DNA of 64,000 bases, taken from contig NZ_BMRY01000010.1 in assembly GCF_014648875.1 (NCBI RefSeq), positions 186,001 to 250,000 on the forward strand, in the 5' to 3' direction. Origin of the DNA: Streptomyces parvus. Lineage in GTDB: Bacteria; Actinomycetota; Actinomycetes; Streptomycetales; Streptomycetaceae. A program made the translations under genes and the position numbers. The notes under the pieces are model-generated. The model saw only the letters and a program-made list of their open reading frames with translations. It was not told the origin of the DNA and ran no database searches. This document shows positions 61,196 to 64,000 of this stretch, piece by piece (position 1 is the stretch's first letter; each line of letters opens with the position of its first letter).

Positions 61196-61440
61196 GGACC
61201 CATTGTGCCGTCCGGTGTGCGGGGTGTGCCCGGTGTCCTGATCAACGGACAGCCCGGATCCGGCGGACGGTCCGGTGCGGCGGACACGGCGGGGAGCCGG
61301 CGAACGGCCGCCCTCCCAGCTCGGCGGCCAACCCACCGCACGGCCCGCACGCGCCCCCGTAAGTCTTCCGGGACTGTTCACCCCCGCGTGACCTGGCTCT
61401 TCCTTCTCCGGGCGGGCGCCGGGCTCGAATGGAACCACCC

Positions 61441-61456
61441 AGAGGTCTGGACCAAT
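61441..61456 (+). promoter_or_regulatory. DasR-like operator (dre) site 1
   Basis: AGAGGTCTGGACCAAT matches the DasR consensus AGTGGTCTAGACCACT at 13 of 16 positions and keeps the GGTC...GACC arms. It lies about 150 bp before the glycosyltransferase start. Confidence 0.5.
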
Positions 61457-61508
61457 CGAGTCGCGCCAAACCGGTGTCCGATTCCCTTCGTCGCACCCCT
61501 TCCGGGCG

Positions 61509-61524
61509 AGTGGTCTATACCTCT
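61509..61524 (+). promoter_or_regulatory. DasR-like operator (dre) site 2
   Basis: AGTGGTCTATACCTCT matches the DasR consensus at 14 of 16 positions. It overlaps the -35 region of a promoter whose -10 is TAGGGT at 61530-61535, so DasR bound here would block RNA polymerase. It is centred 68 bp from site 1. Confidence 0.6.
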
Positions 61525-61591
61525 GACATTAGGGTGGGCCATCGGGAACGGGAACAGAAAAACGGGCACATACGCAGCCGTGGGGGGCTTT

Positions 61592-63286
61592 ATGACCGTG
61601 CATCATCTTCCGCAACCTCCGTCCGACGACGAGCTGTACTGGTACTTCGGGCCACAACGCCGCTGGGTGCTGGTGAGCAGTTCGCTGGCCTTCGTCTTCA
61701 CCGCGGCGACGATGTTCACGTTCGCCTTACGGACCCCGGCGCTCTGGGCGTTCCTCGCGATCCTCGGGCTGAACGTGGTGGCCCTGCTGCTGTCCTCGGC
61801 GAACAGCCTGCGGCAGCGCCGGCTGACCCGGGCCTCGCACGACGTGCTGGTGCGCGCCTGGCGGCCGGCCGCACTGCCGACCGTCGACCTCTACCTGCCG
61901 ACCTGCGGCGAACCCCTCCCCGTCCTCGCCAACGCCTACCGCGCGGTCGCCGCCCTCGACTGGCCCGACGCGCTCACCGTCTGGGTGCTGGACGACGCCG
62001 ACCGGGCCGAGGTGGCCGCCCTGGCCGCCGAGCACGGCTACCGGTACGTCGTACGGCCCGACCGGGGGCACCTGAAGAAGGCGGGGAACCTCAACCACGC
62101 CCTCCCCCTCTCCGACGCCGAGTTCATCGCGATCCTGGACGCGGACTTCGCGCCCCGGCCGGACTTCCTGCGCCATCTGGTCCCCTACTTCGCGGACCCG
62201 GCCGTCGGCATCGTGCAGAGCCCGCAGTGCTTCGACACCGACGCGGGCATGGACTGGATCCAGCGCGCCGCCGGGGCCGCGCAGGAGTGGTTCTTCCGCT
62301 GGATCCAGCCCTCCCGGGACGCCGCCGACGCCGCGATCTGCTGCGGCAGCAACGCCGTCTACCGGCGCTCCGCGATCGACCTGGCGGGCGGTTTCGCCCG
62401 GCTCGACCACAGCGAGGACCTGTACACCGGACTCGCCCTGCACGAGCGGGGGTTCCGCACCCAGTACGTCCCCGTCCTGGTCGCCAAGGGCACCTCGCCG
62501 GACACCGTCACCTCGTACGTCAACCAGCAGTACCGGTGGGCGATGGGCAATCTGCACCTCCTCGGCACCCCGGTGCTGAAGCGGATGGGCGCGCCCTGGC
62601 GGATGCGGCTGTGCTACTACGAGGGCGTCGTCGGTTACCTGACCACGGCCGTGAACACCTTCGCCGCCCCGCTGCCGCCGCTGGTGATGATGTTCGGGTA
62701 TCCGGACGACGTCCGGCCCTGGCACGTCCTGCCGCTGCTCGCCCCGCTGTGGCTGTGGCACGTGCTGATGCCCCGGATCAGCCGGACCCGGTGGCGGGTC
62801 GAGGTGATCCGCGCGGGCGTCCTCACCAGCGTGGCCGCCGCCACCGCGTTCTGGCACACCCTGCGGGGCCGCAGCGCCGCCTGGGTGCCCACGGGGGTGC
62901 GCAGCAGCGGGAGTCCGGGCTCGATGGCCCGCCGGGTCGTGGGCGTCTCACTGGTCTGGCTCGTCCTGTCCAACGCGGCCGCCACCGCGGGCCTCGCGCT
63001 GACCGTCGCCCGCAACGGCTGGGCGCCCGCCTGGGGGCTCGGCCTCTACCTCCTGGTCCAGCTGCACATCAACGTGCCCCTGATCAGGGACCTCACCCGG
63101 GAACTGCCCCTGTCCAGGTCCAGGCCCAGGTCCAGGTACCTGTCCGGGTCGCGGTCCCGGCCGGTCCCCCGTACGGGCGTGCTGCCCCGCCGCTGGCCCG
63201 AGGCCCTCGCCGCTTCCGCCGTCCTCCTGCTCACCGGTCTGCTCGCCTCGGGGTGGGTCGACCCGATGCTGCCGTGGCTGAGCTGA
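61592..63286 (+). CDS. Membrane-bound family 2 glycosyltransferase, cellulose-synthase-like, TTA-containing
   Basis: This 564-aa protein has two N-terminal helices, then the GT2 domain with VDLYLPTCGEPLPVLANAYR, the DD of LDDADR, DADFAPRPD, SEDLYTG and QQYRW (the Q-x-x-R-W motif of processive synthases). Four to five C-terminal helices follow. It should polymerise a sugar (cellulose-like beta-glucan or GlcNAc polymer) across the membrane. Codon 46 (61727-61729) is TTA, so translation should depend on bldA. The ATG at 61592 has GGGGGG upstream. Two DasR-like sites precede it, linking expression to amino-sugar supply. The acyltransferase gene follows after 23 nt. Confidence 0.9.
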   Translation: MTVHHLPQPPSDDELYWYFGPQRRWVLVSSSLAFVFTAATMFTFALRTPALWAFLAILGLNVVALLLSSANSLRQRRLTRASHDVLVRAWRPAALPTVDLYLPTCGEPLPVLANAYRAVAALDWPDALTVWVLDDADRAEVAALAAEHGYRYVVRPDRGHLKKAGNLNHALPLSDAEFIAILDADFAPRPDFLRHLVPYFADPAVGIVQSPQCFDTDAGMDWIQRAAGAAQEWFFRWIQPSRDAADAAICCGSNAVYRRSAIDLAGGFARLDHSEDLYTGLALHERGFRTQYVPVLVAKGTSPDTVTSYVNQQYRWAMGNLHLLGTPVLKRMGAPWRMRLCYYEGVVGYLTTAVNTFAAPLPPLVMMFGYPDDVRPWHVLPLLAPLWLWHVLMPRISRTRWRVEVIRAGVLTSVAAATAFWHTLRGRSAAWVPTGVRSSGSPGSMARRVVGVSLVWLVLSNAAATAGLALTVARNGWAPAWGLGLYLLVQLHINVPLIRDLTRELPLSRSRPRSRYLSGSRSRPVPRTGVLPRRWPEALAASAVLLLTGLLASGWVDPMLPWLS

Positions 63287-63309
63287 GCCGTCCCGAAAGG
63301 CGCCACCCG

Positions 63310-64000
63310 ATGCCCATCCTCCTCGCACCCGGCCACCGCCGGAAGCGGTCCGCTCCCGCAACCGTCGCGCCCGGCCGCCCGGGCGGTGAGTCCGGGCCCA
63401 GCCCGCACCGGGCCGCCTTCCGGCCCGACATCGAGGGGCTGCGCGCGGTCGCCGTCCTCGCGGTGCTCGCCTTCCACGCCCAGATACCGGGGGCGGCGGG
63501 CGGCTTCGTCGGCGTGGACGTCTTCTTCGTCATCTCCGGCTATCTGATCACCGGGCTGCTGGTCCGGGAGGCGATCACCACCGGCCGGATCCGGCTCGGC
63601 GACTTCTTCTCCCGGCGGGCCCGACGGCTGCTGCCCTCCGCCGCCGTCGTCCTCGCGGCGGTCGCGGTCGCCGGGGCCTGGCTGACCGTGCCGCTGCGCC
63701 GCGCCGACCTGGAGCACGACGTCCTCGCCGCCGCGCTGTCCGTGGCCAACTGGCGGTTCGTCTCCCAGCGGACCGACTACCTCGCCGCCGGGCACGACCA
63801 GAGTCCGCTGCTGCACTTCTGGTCGCTCGCCGTCGAGGAGCAGTTCTATCTGGTCTGGGCCCCGCTGCTAACAGTGATCGTGCTGACCGCCGCCCGTGCG
63901 GTGCGCCGGGGCCGGGCCGTGCGCGCGGTCGTGGCGCTGGTCACCGCCGGTGCGGCCGTCGCCTCGTTCGCGCTGTCCCTGCACTGGACGCGGGACTCGG
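63310..64000 (+). CDS. OafA-type acyltransferase (acyltransferase 3 family), 3' truncated by the window
   Basis: The first 230 residues are present. The family's N-terminal motif FRPDIEGLRAVAVLAVLAFH (catalytic His) is followed by GGFVGVDVFFVISGYLITGL, RRARRLLPSAAVV and HFWSLAVEEQFYLVW, all typical of the O-antigen acetylase/SGNH-fused group. The protein O-acylates a cell-surface polysaccharide. The ATG at 63310 has GAAAGG 10 nt upstream. It follows the glycosyltransferase by 23 nt and should act on its product; that pairing is inferred. Confidence 0.88.
   Translation, partial: MPILLAPGHRRKRSAPATVAPGRPGGESGPSPHRAAFRPDIEGLRAVAVLAVLAFHAQIPGAAGGFVGVDVFFVISGYLITGLLVREAITTGRIRLGDFFSRRARRLLPSAAVVLAAVAVAGAWLTVPLRRADLEHDVLAAALSVANWRFVSQRTDYLAAGHDQSPLLHFWSLAVEEQFYLVWAPLLTVIVLTAARAVRRGRAVRAVVALVTAGAAVASFALSLHWTRDS

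Larger units (their letters stand above)
61196..61591 (+). promoter_or_regulatory. Divergent intergenic region of about 400 bp, no gene seen
   Basis: No coding frame with a start signal is supported here. The right half is AT-richer and holds two DasR-like sites (separate entries), a TAGGGT -10 element at 61530-61535 and GGGGGG before the ATG at 61592. Confidence 0.5.

Noticed and set aside
63110..63145. CCAGGTCCAGG repeats near the end of the glycosyltransferase gene
   Set aside because: Short in-frame Arg/Ser/Pro-coding slippage in a tail loop; no further meaning seen.

Overview
The window is very GC-rich, with the strong third-position G/C bias, GTG/TTG starts and GGAGG-type ribosome binding sites of a streptomycete chromosome. 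Genus-level markers agree: an XRE(DUF5753)-DUF397 (whiJ-type) group, a streptomycete type VII secretion locus with DUF6177 and DUF6507 partners, copies of the intergenic repeat that encodes ...PSGV-stop protein ends, and rare TTA codons. No rRNA, tRNA, CRISPR array, insertion sequence or prophage was seen.

1-8.3 kb: a probable peptide natural-product (RiPP) locus. Two tandem, nearly identical short peptides (52 and 53 aa) lie on the minus strand with a truncated MFS exporter downstream. Divergent to them is a translationally coupled set: a radical SAM/SPASM-like enzyme, a haem-oxygenase-like di-iron enzyme and a 72-aa acidic peptide. After a strong hairpin comes a second coupled set: a zinc-ribbon/adenylate cyclase/AAA protein, a cytoplasmic subtilisin-type peptidase and a GAF protein. 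No lanthipeptide or YcaO enzyme is visible, so this is the best candidate here for an undescribed system.

8.4-20 kb: metabolism and secretion. This part holds a sugar-isomerase-fold protein, a DMT exporter with a divergent LysR regulator, a Tat-exported GH3 N-acetylglucosaminidase, a TTA-containing lipoprotein gene, an S37-type tripeptidyl peptidase, a small secreted protein and a single-chain ABC exporter.

20.2-27.7 kb: a HigBA-type toxin-antitoxin pair; a coupled ThDP-decarboxylase/ureohydrolase pair resembling the arginine transaminase route, with a sodium symporter and a divergent PucR regulator; and a DUF1905 protein.

27.8-43 kb: a type VII secretion locus (EccD, a MinD/EspI-like ATPase, a three-ATPase EccC, DUF6177, two WXG100-family proteins, DUF6507). 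It ends in a 977-aa polymorphic toxin with a C-terminal PD-(D/E)XK-type nuclease and an Imm49 immunity protein, then low-GC orphan genes. EccB, EccE and mycosin are not in the window.

43-64 kb: housekeeping and accessory genes. These are a DUF1707 protein, an FG-GAP secreted protein, a His-rich methyltransferase, acetyltransferases, an esterase, the whiJ-type group, a UvrA paralogue, VOC/AraC, an acyl-CoA dehydrogenase with a TesB thioesterase, a CDF metal transporter and a secreted protein. At the right edge is a cellulose-synthase-like glycosyltransferase with a TTA codon, preceded by two DasR-like operator sites and followed by a truncated acyltransferase.
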